Assembly: GCF_001855565.1 (NCBI RefSeq)
Contig: NZ_MKCR01000009.1
Coordinates: forward strand, 1-64,000
DNA length: 64,000 nt
Source: Chromobacterium amazonense
Lineage (GTDB): Bacteria; Pseudomonadota; Gammaproteobacteria; Burkholderiales; Chromobacteriaceae
Reading direction: 5' to 3'
Part shown: positions 53,580 to 64,000 of the stretch, piece after piece
Layout: each line of letters begins with the position of its first letter
Position numbering within the stretch: position 1 is the first letter of the stretch
Program-made: the position numbers and the translations under genes
Notes under the pieces: generated by a model
Databases searched by the model: none
What the model was told of the DNA's origin: nothing
What the model saw: only the letters and a program-made list of their open reading frames with translations

Positions 53580-54615
53580 GGCGCTGTTGCACAAATCCTG
53601 AACAGGACGAGTTTCCCCTTTCCCCAAACGGATTTACGCCACCGGCACCGTGCACGGCCGGCCCAACATGCTGAAGCGGTTCAAGATGGCAGCACGTACC
53701 TGCAGCTCTGCCACTTGACCATCGAAACGCCGGGCCATCACCCTCTCGCCTAGCCGTTTAAAGCAATACATCTTGGTTTCCACCAAGCTGCGGCGATGGT
53801 AGCCGCTCCAACGCTTCCAGATCGCCCGGCCTAGTCGCTTGGTGGTCCGCAGAATCTCATTCCGCGCCAGCACTCCCAGCACACTTCCTTTCCACGGTCT
53901 CGCATTCTTGCGGCTCGGAATGCACCCGATCGCGCCCCGCGCGGCAATCGCCTCATGGCACGCCTTGGTATCAAAAGCCCCATCGCCGCTCACGCAGCCT
54001 ATCGGCTCATCAGCCGGGATTTGCGTCAATAGCGAAGGTCGCATTTGCGCATCGCTCTGGCGGTTGTCGGTTACCTCGATGGCGCGGATTTGCAGGGTTT
54101 CCGCATCGATGCCCAGATGCACCTTGCGCCATTGCCGGCGATATTCCGCGCCATGCTTCTTGGTTTTCCACTCACCTTCGCCAAGCATCTTGATGCCTGT
54201 GCTATCCACCAGCAGATGCAGCGCGCCAGCACTTTTCTGGTAGGGAATTTTGACCTGCAGCGTCTGCTGCCGCCTGGATAGCGTGCTGTAATCTGGGACG
54301 CTCCAGTCCAGGCCCGCCAACTGGATCAGGCTTTGCATGAAACCGATGGTCTGCCGCAACGCCAGTCCAAACAGGTTTTTGATGGTCAGGCAGAATTGAA
54401 TGGCGGCATCGCTATAGGTCTGCGTCCGTCCGCGCTTGCCCTGCGGAGTCGCCTGCCATGACATGCTCGTATCCAGCCAGACGGACAGAGAGCCGCGCTG
54501 GATCAGGGCTTGGTTGTAGGCTTTCCAGTTGGTGGTTCGGTAGCGTTTCAGAGGGGGCTTGGTCATGCCACTATCTTACCAAGCTGCGGTGGGGGAGGGT
54601 TTGTGCAACAGCGCC
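53580..54615 (-). mobile_element. IS5-family (IS903-group-like) insertion sequence
   Basis: 1036 bp. Terminal inverted repeats GGCGCTGTTGCACAAA at 53580-53595 and their exact complement at 54600-54615 flank one intact transposase gene. IS903-group elements usually make a 9-bp target duplication, but the flanks (CCGCAAAC on the left, CACGGAAA on the right) do not match, which suggests an adjacent deletion or rearrangement after insertion. Confidence 0.88.
53634..54566 (-). CDS. IS5-family transposase (DDE, IS903 group)
   Basis: 310 residues. The N-terminal RTTNWKAYNQALIQRGSLSVWLD is the IS5/IS903 signature. The DDE triad is visible as Asp in LLVDSTGIKM, Asp in VSGDGAFDT and Glu in RRSLVETKMYCFKRLG (the Y1/R/K-type E motif). 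The frame is intact, so the element may be active. It lies within the 1036-bp element with 16-bp perfect terminal repeats. Confidence 0.93.
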   Translation of the reverse strand: MTKPPLKRYRTTNWKAYNQALIQRGSLSVWLDTSMSWQATPQGKRGRTQTYSDAAIQFCLTIKNLFGLALRQTIGFMQSLIQLAGLDWSVPDYSTLSRRQQTLQVKIPYQKSAGALHLLVDSTGIKMLGEGEWKTKKHGAEYRRQWRKVHLGIDAETLQIRAIEVTDNRQSDAQMRPSLLTQIPADEPIGCVSGDGAFDTKACHEAIAARGAIGCIPSRKNARPWKGSVLGVLARNEILRTTKRLGRAIWKRWSGYHRRSLVETKMYCFKRLGERVMARRFDGQVAELQVRAAILNRFSMLGRPCTVPVA

Positions 54616-54657
54616 CACGGAAAGTAAGTGCTTGGCATTGCCAATTCTTGCCAGTCG

Positions 54658-54743
54658 TTGCCAGACGCAGACGTGAAAAAACCCGCACGAATGCGGGTTT
54701 CAGGGGTGGTTGCTGCTAGTCCGTGCCAGCTATTGCCAGACGC
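54658..54743. repeat. Short direct repeats flanking the guaA terminator
   Basis: TTGCCAGACGC occurs at 54658-54668 and 54733-54743, each within a longer similar context (GCCAG, 4-6 bp, TTGCCAGACGC). They flank the guaA terminator. Their meaning is unknown. Confidence 0.4.
54675..54700 (-). terminator. Intrinsic terminator of guaA
   Basis: Minus strand AAACCCGCA-TTCG-TGCGGGTTT followed by a T run (plus-strand A tract at 54676-54681), 48 bp after the guaA stop. Confidence 0.85.
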
Positions 54744-54747
54744 GGAA

Positions 54748-56325
54748 TCACTCCCACTCAATCGTCGCCGGCGGCTTGCCGCTGACGTCGTAAACCACGC
54801 GGTTGATGCCCTTGACCTCGTTGATGATGCGGTTGGAGGCGCGGCCCAGCAGGCTGTACGGCAGCTCGGCCCAGTGCGCGGTCATGAAGTCGCTGGTCAC
54901 CACGGCGCGCAATGCGACGACGTAGTCGTAAGTGCGGCCGTCGCCCATCACGCCGACGGACTTCACCGGCAGGAACACGGCGAAGGCTTGGCTGGTCAGC
55001 TCGTACCAGTTCTTGCCGGTCTTCTCGTCCACGGTGTTGCGCAGCTCTTCGATGAAGATGGCGTCGGCCTGACGCAGCAGGTCGGCGTATTCCTTCTTTA
55101 CTTCGCCGAGGATGCGCACGCCCAGGCCCGGACCCGGGAAGGGGTGGCGGTAGACCATGTCGTGCGGCAGGCCGAGCGCCACGCCCAACTGGCGAACTTC
55201 GTCCTTGAACAGCTCGCGCAGCGGCTCCAAGAGCTTCAGGTTCATGTCTTCCGGCAGGCCACCCACATTGTGGTGGCTCTTGATGGTGTGCGCCTTCTTG
55301 GTCTTGGCGCCGGCCGATTCGATCACGTCCGGGTAGATGGTGCCCTGGGCCAGCCACTTGGCGTTGGTCAGCTTGCCGGATTCGCGGTCGAACACTTCGA
55401 TGAATTCCGCGCCGATGATCTTGCGCTTCTTCTCCGGGTCGGTTTCGCCGGCCAGCTTGGCCATGAAGTCGGCTTCGGCTTGCACGTGCACCACCTTGAC
55501 GCCCAGGTTCTGCGCGAACATTTCCATCACCATCTTGCCTTCGTTCAGGCGCAGCAGGCCGTGGTCGACGAAAACGCAGGTCAGCTGGTTGCCGATGGCG
55601 CGGTGGATCAGCGCGGCAGCCACGGAGGAATCCACGCCGCCGGACAGGCCGAGGATGACTTCCTCGTCGCCGACTTGCTCGCGGATCTTTTTCACCGCTT
55701 CGTCGATGTAGTTCGGCATGGTCCAGCTGGGCTTGCAGCCGGCGATGTGCAGCACGAAGCGGTGGATCATCTCGGTGCCGCGCTTGGTGTGGGTCACTTC
55801 AGGGTGGAACTGCACGCCGTAGAAACAGCGGGCCTCGTCCGCCATAGCCGCGTAAGGGCAGGACGGCGTTTCGGCGATCACCTGGAAGCCGGCCGGCAGC
55901 TGGGTTACCTTGTCGCCGTGGCTCATCCAGACGTCGAGGAAGCCATTGCCGGCGTCATCGATCTGGTCTTGCAGGCCTTCCAGCAGCTTGGAATGGTGGC
56001 GTGCCTTGATCTGGGCGTAGCCGAACTCGCGCTTGTCGCCGCTTTCCACTTTGCCGCCCAGGGTCTGGGCCATGAACTGCATGCCGTAGCAAATGCCCAG
56101 CACCGGCACGCCCAGCTCGAACAGCTTGGGATCGGCCTGGTAGTCGGACTCGTACACCGAGTTGGGGCCGCCGGACAGGATGATGGCCTTGGGCGCGAAA
56201 GCCTGGATCTCTTCGATGGGCATGTCGAAAGAATGAAGCTCACAGTAGACGTGAGCTTCGCGTACGCGGCGTGCGATCAGCTGGGTGACCTGGGAGCCGA
56301 AGTCGAGAATGAGGATCTTGTCCAT
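54748..56325 (-). CDS. guaA: GMP synthase (glutamine-hydrolysing)
   Basis: 525 residues, full length. It amidates XMP to GMP. The N-terminal class I glutamine amidotransferase has the nucleophile Cys79 in LGICYGMQ and the His/Glu in FHPEVTHT. The ATP-pyrophosphatase PP-loop is LSGGVDSSV (about 228), and the C-terminal dimerisation domain contains [15 protein letters not shown] and ends PPATIEWE. guaB is not adjacent. The insertion sequence lies just downstream. Confidence 0.97.
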   Translation of the reverse strand: MDKILILDFGSQVTQLIARRVREAHVYCELHSFDMPIEEIQAFAPKAIILSGGPNSVYESDYQADPKLFELGVPVLGICYGMQFMAQTLGGKVESGDKREFGYAQIKARHHSKLLEGLQDQIDDAGNGFLDVWMSHGDKVTQLPAGFQVIAETPSCPYAAMADEARCFYGVQFHPEVTHTKRGTEMIHRFVLHIAGCKPSWTMPNYIDEAVKKIREQVGDEEVILGLSGGVDSSVAAALIHRAIGNQLTCVFVDHGLLRLNEGKMVMEMFAQNLGVKVVHVQAEADFMAKLAGETDPEKKRKIIGAEFIEVFDRESGKLTNAKWLAQGTIYPDVIESAGAKTKKAHTIKSHHNVGGLPEDMNLKLLEPLRELFKDEVRQLGVALGLPHDMVYRHPFPGPGLGVRILGEVKKEYADLLRQADAIFIEELRNTVDEKTGKNWYELTSQAFAVFLPVKSVGVMGDGRTYDYVVALRAVVTSDFMTAHWAELPYSLLGRASNRIINEVKGINRVVYDVSGKPPATIEWE

Positions 56326-56420
56326 GCCTATCCTTGAAATGTAAAGCAGACCGTTAAGGCCATTATCGTCAATGCTGTAAATAATTCTGCGGTTTCAGGG
56401 CGTCAGACGCCGGGTTCCGC

Positions 56421-56771
56421 TCAATCGGGTTCCCGCGGCAAGCGGCGCGGCGGTTCGCGTCGTTCGGGCACGCGGTCGCTGCGCGCGATCAGCATCAGCA
56501 CGCCGGCCAGCACCATGCCCAGCGCCACGAAATGGCTGGTGCGCAGGCCAAGCTGGTCTATCGCGTAGATGGCGCCGCCGGCATAAGCCAGCAGCGGGCT
56601 GCTGACAAGGGTGGATTTGTTGAATCCATCCAGCGCCAACAGCAGCACGCCGGCGGCAAACAGCAGCAGGGCGAGCAGGGTGGTGGTGTTGGGCAGCAGG
56701 GCTGTGCTCTTCAACAGCCAGACGCAGCCCAGGCAGATCAGCATGATGGGCAAGGCGGCGCTGCGCTTCAT
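56421..56771 (-). CDS. Small membrane protein, LiaI/LiaF-TM-like
   Basis: 116 residues with four membrane helices arranged as two hairpins (about 7-22, 29-47, 57-73 and 78-95) and a basic tail ([17 protein letters not shown]). The pattern resembles the DUF5668/LiaI-LiaF transmembrane region seen in envelope-stress proteins, but similarity is weak. It overlaps the smpB stop by four bases, so it is expressed with smpB. Confidence 0.65.
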   Translation of the reverse strand: MKRSAALPIMLICLGCVWLLKSTALLPNTTTLLALLLFAAGVLLLALDGFNKSTLVSSPLLAYAGGAIYAIDQLGLRTSHFVALGMVLAGVLMLIARSDRVPERREPPRRLPREPD

Positions 56772-57223
56772 GCCGCGCCTCGCTGGTTCTTCATCACGCG
56801 CTGTTTCTCGCGCTGCCATTCGCGGTCTTTTTCGGTATCGCGCTTGTCGTGCAGCTTCTTGCCCTTGGCCAGGCCGACTTCGGCCTTGACGTTGCCTTTG
56901 CTGTAGTGCAGGTCGAGCGCCATCATGGTGTAGCCGGCGCGTTCCACCTTGCCGATGAAGCGGTTGATTTCAGCCTGCGACATCAACAGCTTGCGCGGGC
57001 GCACCGGGTCCGGTTTGACGTGGGTGGAGGCGGATTGCAGCGGGGTGATGTGGCAGCCGATCAGCCAGAAAGCGCCGTTTTTCCAGTCCACGTAGCTTTC
57101 CTTGAGCTGAACGCGGCCGGCGCGGATGGCCTTGACCTCCCACCCTTCCAGCACAAGCCCGGCCTCGAGTTTTTCCTCGATGAAGTAGTCGTGGAAAGCC
57201 TTGCGGTTCTGGATGATGCTCAT
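56768..57223 (-). CDS. smpB: tmRNA-binding protein SmpB
   Basis: 151 residues. It delivers tmRNA to stalled ribosomes in trans-translation. The OB-fold begins [32 protein letters not shown]. The C-terminal helix-forming tail is [24 protein letters not shown]. The start at 57223 is standard. The ssrA gene is not in the window. It is divergent from ratA, as commonly found in proteobacteria. Confidence 0.96.
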   Translation of the reverse strand: MSIIQNRKAFHDYFIEEKLEAGLVLEGWEVKAIRAGRVQLKESYVDWKNGAFWLIGCHITPLQSASTHVKPDPVRPRKLLMSQAEINRFIGKVERAGYTMMALDLHYSKGNVKAEVGLAKGKKLHDKRDTEKDREWQREKQRVMKNQRGAA

Positions 57224-57399
57224 GTGTGGCGGGTTCCTTTGAATCCGCCATTGTAGCAGAAGCCGCCACGCAACCAAAGTCGTACAAATTCAGTGGTTTG
57301 ACGTGAAAGCACATGCTCCGGATAGCGCGCGCTTGGCGCGGTAAGGGCGGAGCGGGGCGGTTTTTGCTAGAATTGTGGCTTGATTGTCAGATCCGAGAC

Positions 57400-57420
57400 C
57401 CCGGCCGCGCCGGGTTTTTT
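57400..57420 (+). terminator. Terminator-like hairpin directly before ratA
   Basis: CCCGGC-CGC-GCCGGG (57400-57414) followed by TTTTTT, ending 4 bp before the ratA ATG. A -10-like TAGAAT lies upstream at 57368-57373, so the hairpin would be in the ratA leader and could attenuate transcription or hide the start. Confidence 0.55.
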
Positions 57421-57424
57421 GCCG

Positions 57425-57862
57425 ATGCAGCATGTCGAAAAAAGCGTCCTAGTGGCGCACACGCCTGCGCAGATGTACGCGCTGGTGGAGGATGTCGATC
57501 ACTATAGCCGTTTCCTGCCCTGGTGCAGCAAGGCCGAAGTGTTGTCGCGCGATGGCGGGCAGGTATTGGCCAGCCTGCATATCGACTACCTGAAGGTGCG
57601 TCAGCACTTCACCACCCGCAATCGCAATGTGGAGAACGAATCGATCCGCATGGAGCTGGTGGACGGCCCGTTTGAGTCGCTGGAGGGCGTGTGGCAGTTC
57701 AAGCCGCTGGGCGATTACGGCTGCAAGATAGAATTCAGCCTGCGCTACCAGTTTTCCAGCCGCATTCTGGAGAAGCTGATCGGGCCGGTGTTTGGCCACA
57801 TTTCCAGCACGCTGGTGGATGCTTTCATTCAAGAAGCGGACAGGAAGTATGGCGATGACTGA
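57425..57862 (+). CDS. ratA: RatA-family START/polyketide-cyclase-like protein
   Basis: 145 residues. VAHTPAQMYALVEDVDHYSRFLPWCSKAEVLSRDG and GPVFGHISSTLVDAFIQEADRKYG mark the RatA/Coq10 lipid-binding START group. E. coli RatA was described as a toxin blocking 70S assembly. A ubiquinone-chaperone role like Coq10 is also suggested for the family. There is no Shine-Dalgarno; a terminator-like hairpin sits immediately before the start. It overlaps the next gene. Confidence 0.9.
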   Translation: MQHVEKSVLVAHTPAQMYALVEDVDHYSRFLPWCSKAEVLSRDGGQVLASLHIDYLKVRQHFTTRNRNVENESIRMELVDGPFESLEGVWQFKPLGDYGCKIEFSLRYQFSSRILEKLIGPVFGHISSTLVDAFIQEADRKYGDD

Positions 57863-58157
57863 ACGGCTGCGGGTGGAAGTGGCGTACGCCAGGCCTGACC
57901 GGCAATGGCTGGCGGCGGTGACGCTGCCGGCAGGCTCCCATGCCTTGGATGCCGTGCGCGCGTCCGGCATTTTGGCGCAGTGCCCGGAGCTGAATGAGGC
58001 GGCGTTGAAGCTCGGTGTTTTCGGCAAGGCTGTCAAAGCGGAGGCGCCGCTGCGCGACGGAGACCGCGTGGAAATATATCGCCCCTTGCTGGCTGACCCG
58101 AAAGAGGTGCGCCGTCAGCGCGCCGAGGCCGGCAAGCGGATGAAGAAGGGCGGCTGA
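57855..58157 (+). CDS. rnfH: RnfH family (RatB/YfjF-like) ubiquitin-fold protein
   Basis: 100 residues with a beta-grasp fold: LRVEVAYARPDRQW, FGKAVKAEAPLRDGDRVEIYRPLLADPKEVRRQRAE is the RnfH C-terminal signature. The function is unclear; it is found near RatA (ratAB) and Rnf complexes. AGGA lies 9 bp before the ATG at 57855. An ATG at 57849 is only 3 bp from it. The gene starts inside the ratA end, so the two are co-translated. Confidence 0.9.
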   Translation: MTERLRVEVAYARPDRQWLAAVTLPAGSHALDAVRASGILAQCPELNEAALKLGVFGKAVKAEAPLRDGDRVEIYRPLLADPKEVRRQRAEAGKRMKKGG

Positions 58158-58177
58158 AGCCGTTGGCGGGGTTCATG

Positions 58178-58209
58178 AAAAAAAGGGATGGCAAAAGCCA
58201 TCCCTTTTT
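58178..58209. terminator. Bidirectional intrinsic terminator
   Basis: AAAAGGGATGGC-AAAA-GCCATCCCTTTT stem with A and T flanks, between the convergent rnfH and diguanylate cyclase genes. Confidence 0.88.
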
Positions 58210-58226
58210 GTTGTCTAGTCTCAGCC

Positions 58227-59999
58227 TCAGGCTATCTCGTTCTCCGCGGAGCAGACGCGGTTCTTGCCGTTGATCTTGGCCTGGTACATCGCGTGGTCGG
58301 CGCGCTCCAGCACGTCGGCCTCCTGCTCGCCCAGGTGCCAGCGCGCGATGCCGGCGCTGAAGGTGATCAGCAGCTTGTCGTTGTTGGCCAGGAAGAAGGT
58401 CTTGGTCAGCTCGCGCTGCAGCCTTTGCACGGTTTGAATGGCTTCGGTTTCCGGCGTGTCCGGCATCAGGATGACGAATTCCTCTCCGCCGAAGCGCGCC
58501 ACGATGTCGGCCGGCCGCAGGCTGTGCTTGATGGTGTCCACCAGGTACTTCAGCGCGTCGTCGCCGGCCAGGTGGCCGTAACGGTCATTCAGCTGCTTGA
58601 AGTTGTCGACGTCGATCAGCGCCACGGATAGCGGCGCGGCGGTGCGCTCGGCGCGGCTGATCTCGCGCTGGAAATATTCAGCCAGGCCGCGGCGGTTGTA
58701 AGCGCCGGTCAGCTGGTCTTCCTTGACCTTGGCGCTGGCGGCTTCCAGCGCGGCTTCCAGTTCGTGGATGCGGTGTTCCGCCGCTTCCACCTGCTCTTTG
58801 GCCGAAACCAGTTCGTCGCGCGAGCGGGTCAGGTCCAGCTGCATGATGGAGGTGTCTTCCATCAGCGCGCTGATGATGCCGCCCAAGTCGTCGACATTGC
58901 TGGTGTGTTTCAGCTTTTCGCTGTGATTCTGGATCTTGGTATGGAATTCGTCGGTGCTGTCGGTCATGGCCGCCAGCCGGCTGACGAAGCGATCCAGCAG
59001 GGCGCGCAGGGAGCTGGCGGCTTCGTCCAGCGAGCTTTTCAGCATGCCCTGCTTGCGGATGACTTCCTTCAGGCTGCTTTCCAGCTGGTAAATCTGCTGC
59101 ATGGACAGCGGTTCCTGGCTCAGCATTTCCTGCAAGGAGCCAACCTGCCCCAGCAGGTAGTCGTCCGAGCGGTTGAGCTCCGCGATATTGTCCAGCATCA
59201 GCTTGAGCAGATTGGCCAAGCCGGTGGCGAGCCGCCCTTCCTGTTGCGACTGCAGCTCCAGTTTGATCATGAAGGCGCGCAGCTTGGGCATGAAGGCGTT
59301 CAGGTTGGCATCGTCGACGATGCCATCCAGTTCCTTCAGCAAAGCCTCTAGATTGTCCACCAGGTCCGGATAGCTGGCCAGGCGCGGCTCCAGGCCGTGC
59401 TTCAAGGCGAAGGCCAGCGTTCTTTGCCAGGCTTGCCAACTATCCGGGCTGGTGAGGGTGTCCGCCGAGCTTTCGCCGTTGACGGTTTCGATCTCGGGCA
59501 GGGTTTCGCGCACGGAGGGCGCGGCGTTCCAGTTCTGCAGCAGCCCAACCAGTTTTTGGTTCAGCTCTTCAGGCTGGTTGCCGTAATTGATCAGCACGCG
59601 TTCTAGCGTACTTTGCTTGTGATGCTGGGGAAGGTCGGGCTGGCGGATTTCCCAGCTTTTGATGAGATTCTGGATCAGCAGGCCCCAGCTCTGCGTCAAC
59701 TGCTGGCTGGCGAAGCTGCTGCGCAGAAAGTCGATGACCAACTGAGGCGCCTGCTCCCATCGGTTTTCGTCGCAAACCTGTTTCAGGCGATTGAGCGTCA
59801 CCTTGGCCTGGACGTTGTCTTGCGGCAGGGTCTCCAGGGCGCGCAATAGCAATATGGCCAGCTTGTTGTCGCGCACCATGGGAGTTTGCGTCAACTCGTG
59901 GTAGACCCGCTCGAAGTTTTCTGGTGTCGGAAGCAGTTTTCGCAATGACAGCTGCTTCAGGGTTTCGCGTGCCACTTCGATAGGGTTCTGTGTCGTCAT
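58227..59999 (-). CDS. Diguanylate cyclase with long helical N-terminal region
   Basis: 590 residues. There are no membrane segments. The first ~400 residues are helical with predicted coiled coils (KEQVEAAEHRIHELEAALEAASAKV near 400-425) and no recognised sensor domain. The GGDEF domain at about 430-585 has DQLTGAYNRRGL, DVDNFKQLNDRYGH and the active RFGGEEF. RPAD precedes it by five residues, giving the inhibitory-site RxxD. It should make c-di-GMP. The start at 59999 follows AAGG with a 10-bp gap, and an ATG at 60038 is an alternative. It lies 65 bp after ftsB on the same strand. Confidence 0.9.
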   Translation of the reverse strand: MTTQNPIEVARETLKQLSLRKLLPTPENFERVYHELTQTPMVRDNKLAILLLRALETLPQDNVQAKVTLNRLKQVCDENRWEQAPQLVIDFLRSSFASQQLTQSWGLLIQNLIKSWEIRQPDLPQHHKQSTLERVLINYGNQPEELNQKLVGLLQNWNAAPSVRETLPEIETVNGESSADTLTSPDSWQAWQRTLAFALKHGLEPRLASYPDLVDNLEALLKELDGIVDDANLNAFMPKLRAFMIKLELQSQQEGRLATGLANLLKLMLDNIAELNRSDDYLLGQVGSLQEMLSQEPLSMQQIYQLESSLKEVIRKQGMLKSSLDEAASSLRALLDRFVSRLAAMTDSTDEFHTKIQNHSEKLKHTSNVDDLGGIISALMEDTSIMQLDLTRSRDELVSAKEQVEAAEHRIHELEAALEAASAKVKEDQLTGAYNRRGLAEYFQREISRAERTAAPLSVALIDVDNFKQLNDRYGHLAGDDALKYLVDTIKHSLRPADIVARFGGEEFVILMPDTPETEAIQTVQRLQRELTKTFFLANNDKLLITFSAGIARWHLGEQEADVLERADHAMYQAKINGKNRVCSAENEIA

Positions 60000-60064
60000 T
60001 GCCCAAACCTTGGTGCTTTTAAGGCGGCCAGCCATCATGGGATTGTTCAGCGAATGGGGGTCCG

Positions 60065-60367
60065 TTATCGGGTGACCCGCGGCGGAGGCCGCTTGCTGGA
60101 GTCCAGCAATTGGAAAAATACCTCACCATCGCGAATCATGCCAAGTTCGTTACGAGCTCTTTCCTCTATGGCATCGCTGCCTTGCTTCAGGTCGCGCACT
60201 TCCGCGTCCAAAGCAGCGTTGCGGGCAATCAGCTTTTGGGTGATTGCCCGCTGTTCCTGCAGCTGCTTGTCCAGCTGCCAGACCCTGAACCAGCTGCCCT
60301 TGCCGAACCAGAGCGGCCATTGCAAGGCAAGGATTACGGACACCAGGGTCGCGGTCAGCCAGCGCAT
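60065..60367 (-). CDS. ftsB: Cell division protein FtsB
   Basis: 100 residues. One N-terminal membrane helix (about 5-20) and a periplasmic coiled coil ([34 protein letters not shown]), then the conserved [23 protein letters not shown]. It forms the FtsQBL divisome subcomplex. It starts 4 bp after the enolase stop, the usual eno-ftsB arrangement. Confidence 0.94.
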   Translation of the reverse strand: MRWLTATLVSVILALQWPLWFGKGSWFRVWQLDKQLQEQRAITQKLIARNAALDAEVRDLKQGSDAIEERARNELGMIRDGEVFFQLLDSSKRPPPRVTR

Positions 60368-60371
60368 GCAA

Positions 60372-61721
<1,350 letters not shown>

Positions 61722-61735
61722 CTACCGGCTGTCTA

Positions 61736-62584
61736 TTACAGCGAGTGCTCCAGCCAGGGATTTTGCTTGACCAAGCCATCCAGCGCCTTGAGCGTGGTCA
61801 GCAATTCCTTGATGCGGTGCAGCGGCCAGGCGATATGGCCGTCGCACAGCGCCCGATCGGGATCGGGGTGGGTCTCCAGATAGATGCCGGCGACGCCTGC
61901 CGATACGGCGGCGCGCGCCAGCACCGGCATGAAGCGGCGGGGATTCGCGTCGCCGGCCTGCAGGCCGGGCAATTGCGCCGAATGGCTGACATCGAACACT
62001 ACCGGGCACGCGGTTTCCCGCATCACGGCCAGCGAGCGCATGTCGGCGATCAGATCATTGTAACCGAAGGAGGTGCCGCGCTCGCAGGCCAGGAAGACAT
62101 CTTCCGGCAGGCTGGCTTCGCGGGCCGCCTCGCGCGCGCGCTGAATCACCTGCTGCATCTCGCCGGGCGCCATGAACGGCCCCTTCTTGATGTTGACCGG
62201 TTTGCCGCACTGCGCCACCGCGCGGATGAAGTCGGCCTGATGCGCCAGGAAGGCCGGCGTCTGCACCACGTCCACTACGCTGGCTACCTGCACCACTTCG
62301 TTCTCGGTGTGCACATCGGTGAGGATGGGCACGCCGATCTGGCGGCGCACACCCTCCAGGATGCGCAGGCCCTGGTCGATGCCAAAGCCGCGGAACACGC
62401 CGAGCGCGGGGCGGTTGGCCTTGTCGTAGCTCGACTTGTAGATGAACGGGATGTCCAGCGCGTCGGCGATCTCCTTCAGCCGGCCGGCGGTGTCCAGCGC
62501 CATCTGGGCGCTTTCCACCACGCTGGGGCCGGCGATCAGGAATAGCGGCCGGTCAAGGCCGACTTCGAATCCACACAGCTTCAT
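61736..62584 (-). CDS. kdsA: 3-deoxy-D-manno-octulosonate 8-phosphate synthase
   Basis: 282 residues. It condenses phosphoenolpyruvate and arabinose 5-phosphate to KDO-8-P for lipopolysaccharide. Typical blocks are [54 protein letters not shown] and [11 protein letters not shown]. The metal-site cysteine of the metal-dependent class is absent at its usual N-terminal place (the Asn-type KANR motif is present), so it looks like the metal-independent type. It starts 5 bp after the pyrG stop. Confidence 0.95.
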   Translation of the reverse strand: MKLCGFEVGLDRPLFLIAGPSVVESAQMALDTAGRLKEIADALDIPFIYKSSYDKANRPALGVFRGFGIDQGLRILEGVRRQIGVPILTDVHTENEVVQVASVVDVVQTPAFLAHQADFIRAVAQCGKPVNIKKGPFMAPGEMQQVIQRAREAAREASLPEDVFLACERGTSFGYNDLIADMRSLAVMRETACPVVFDVSHSAQLPGLQAGDANPRRFMPVLARAAVSAGVAGIYLETHPDPDRALCDGHIAWPLHRIKELLTTLKALDGLVKQNPWLEHSL

Positions 62585-62589
62585 CGGCT

Positions 62590-64000
<1,411 letters not shown>

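Noticed and set aside
54628-56337. 569-codon plus-strand frame opposite guaA
   Set aside because: Shadow frame rich in His, Val and Gln. guaA on the other strand is unambiguous.

Overview
The window is a G+C-rich chromosomal segment of a betaproteobacterium, most likely Chromobacterium or a close member of the Neisseriales. This rests on the gene repertoire (acetoacetate decarboxylase of the Chromobacterium type, NsrR/Hmp pair, pyrG-kdsA-eno-ftsB block, smpB beside ratA/rnfH, deaminase TadA with an extra N-terminal domain) and on the general look of the proteins. It is an inference, because no database search was possible. No CRISPR array, prophage or tRNA gene was seen.

Layout. 1-2.7 kb: the 3' part of a 23S rRNA gene, with an unusually extended helix-45 region, then 5S rRNA and the operon terminator. 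2.8-9.2 kb: a Gfo/Idh/MocA oxidoreductase, a small unknown protein, acetoacetate decarboxylase, a His-rich glycine-zipper protein, a secreted sedolisin (S53) and moaA. 9.2-10.6 kb: serB with an uncharacterised partner. 10.7-13.6 kb: a complete bufferin-type copper RiPP operon (two precursor peptides, MNIO enzyme, DUF2063 partner, DoxX membrane protein), preceded by what look like two tandem ECF-sigma promoters and punctuated by hairpins. 13.7-16.2 kb: queC, a three-domain QueD-like gene and queE. 16.4-24.6 kb: an M35 metalloendopeptidase, then a signalling cluster (REC-PP2C phosphatase facing a 1523-residue hybrid kinase plus GGDEF response regulator). 24.7-30.8 kb: prolyl oligopeptidase, nemA, an nfsA-like gene and nemR with two identical operator palindromes, a cupredoxin and a GNAT. 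30.9-33.9 kb: secreted GH15 glucoamylase with starch-binding domain, coupled to a proline-rich anchored protein. 34.2-36.3 kb: hmp-nsrR with two NsrR-like boxes and a terminator in the leader, plus a YnfA protein. 36.3-41.6 kb: paired YdcZ-type transporters, LysR, photolyase, AraC and an EamA exporter.

41.6-46.7 kb: an Nramp-related carrier that lacks the canonical metal-site residues, behind a long structured leader, beside mgtC (a likely Mg2+ module), then class I fumarase, whose terminator has been split by a 122-bp IS4-like MITE carrying its own terminator. 46.9-49.6 kb: a methyltransferase and a DUF2721 gene separated by a second MITE-like element whose CTAG duplication supplies both stop codons, then an L,D-transpeptidase and tadA. 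49.8-53.3 kb: an Ala-rich unknown protein, the yqjD-yqjE-yqjK stress/membrane operon and an MHS-type transporter. 53.6-54.6 kb: an IS5-family (IS903-like) insertion sequence without a target duplication. 54.7-64 kb: housekeeping genes guaA, smpB, ratA, rnfH, a diguanylate cyclase, ftsB, eno, kdsA and a 5'-truncated pyrG.

The most notable items are the bufferin operon and its regulatory architecture, the triplicated QueD-like protein whose catalytic residues are spread over different repeats, the two non-autonomous elements sitting exactly in transcription/translation stop signals, the Nramp-MgtC module with its leader RNA, and the terminator-containing hmp leader. All function calls are by sequence reading alone.
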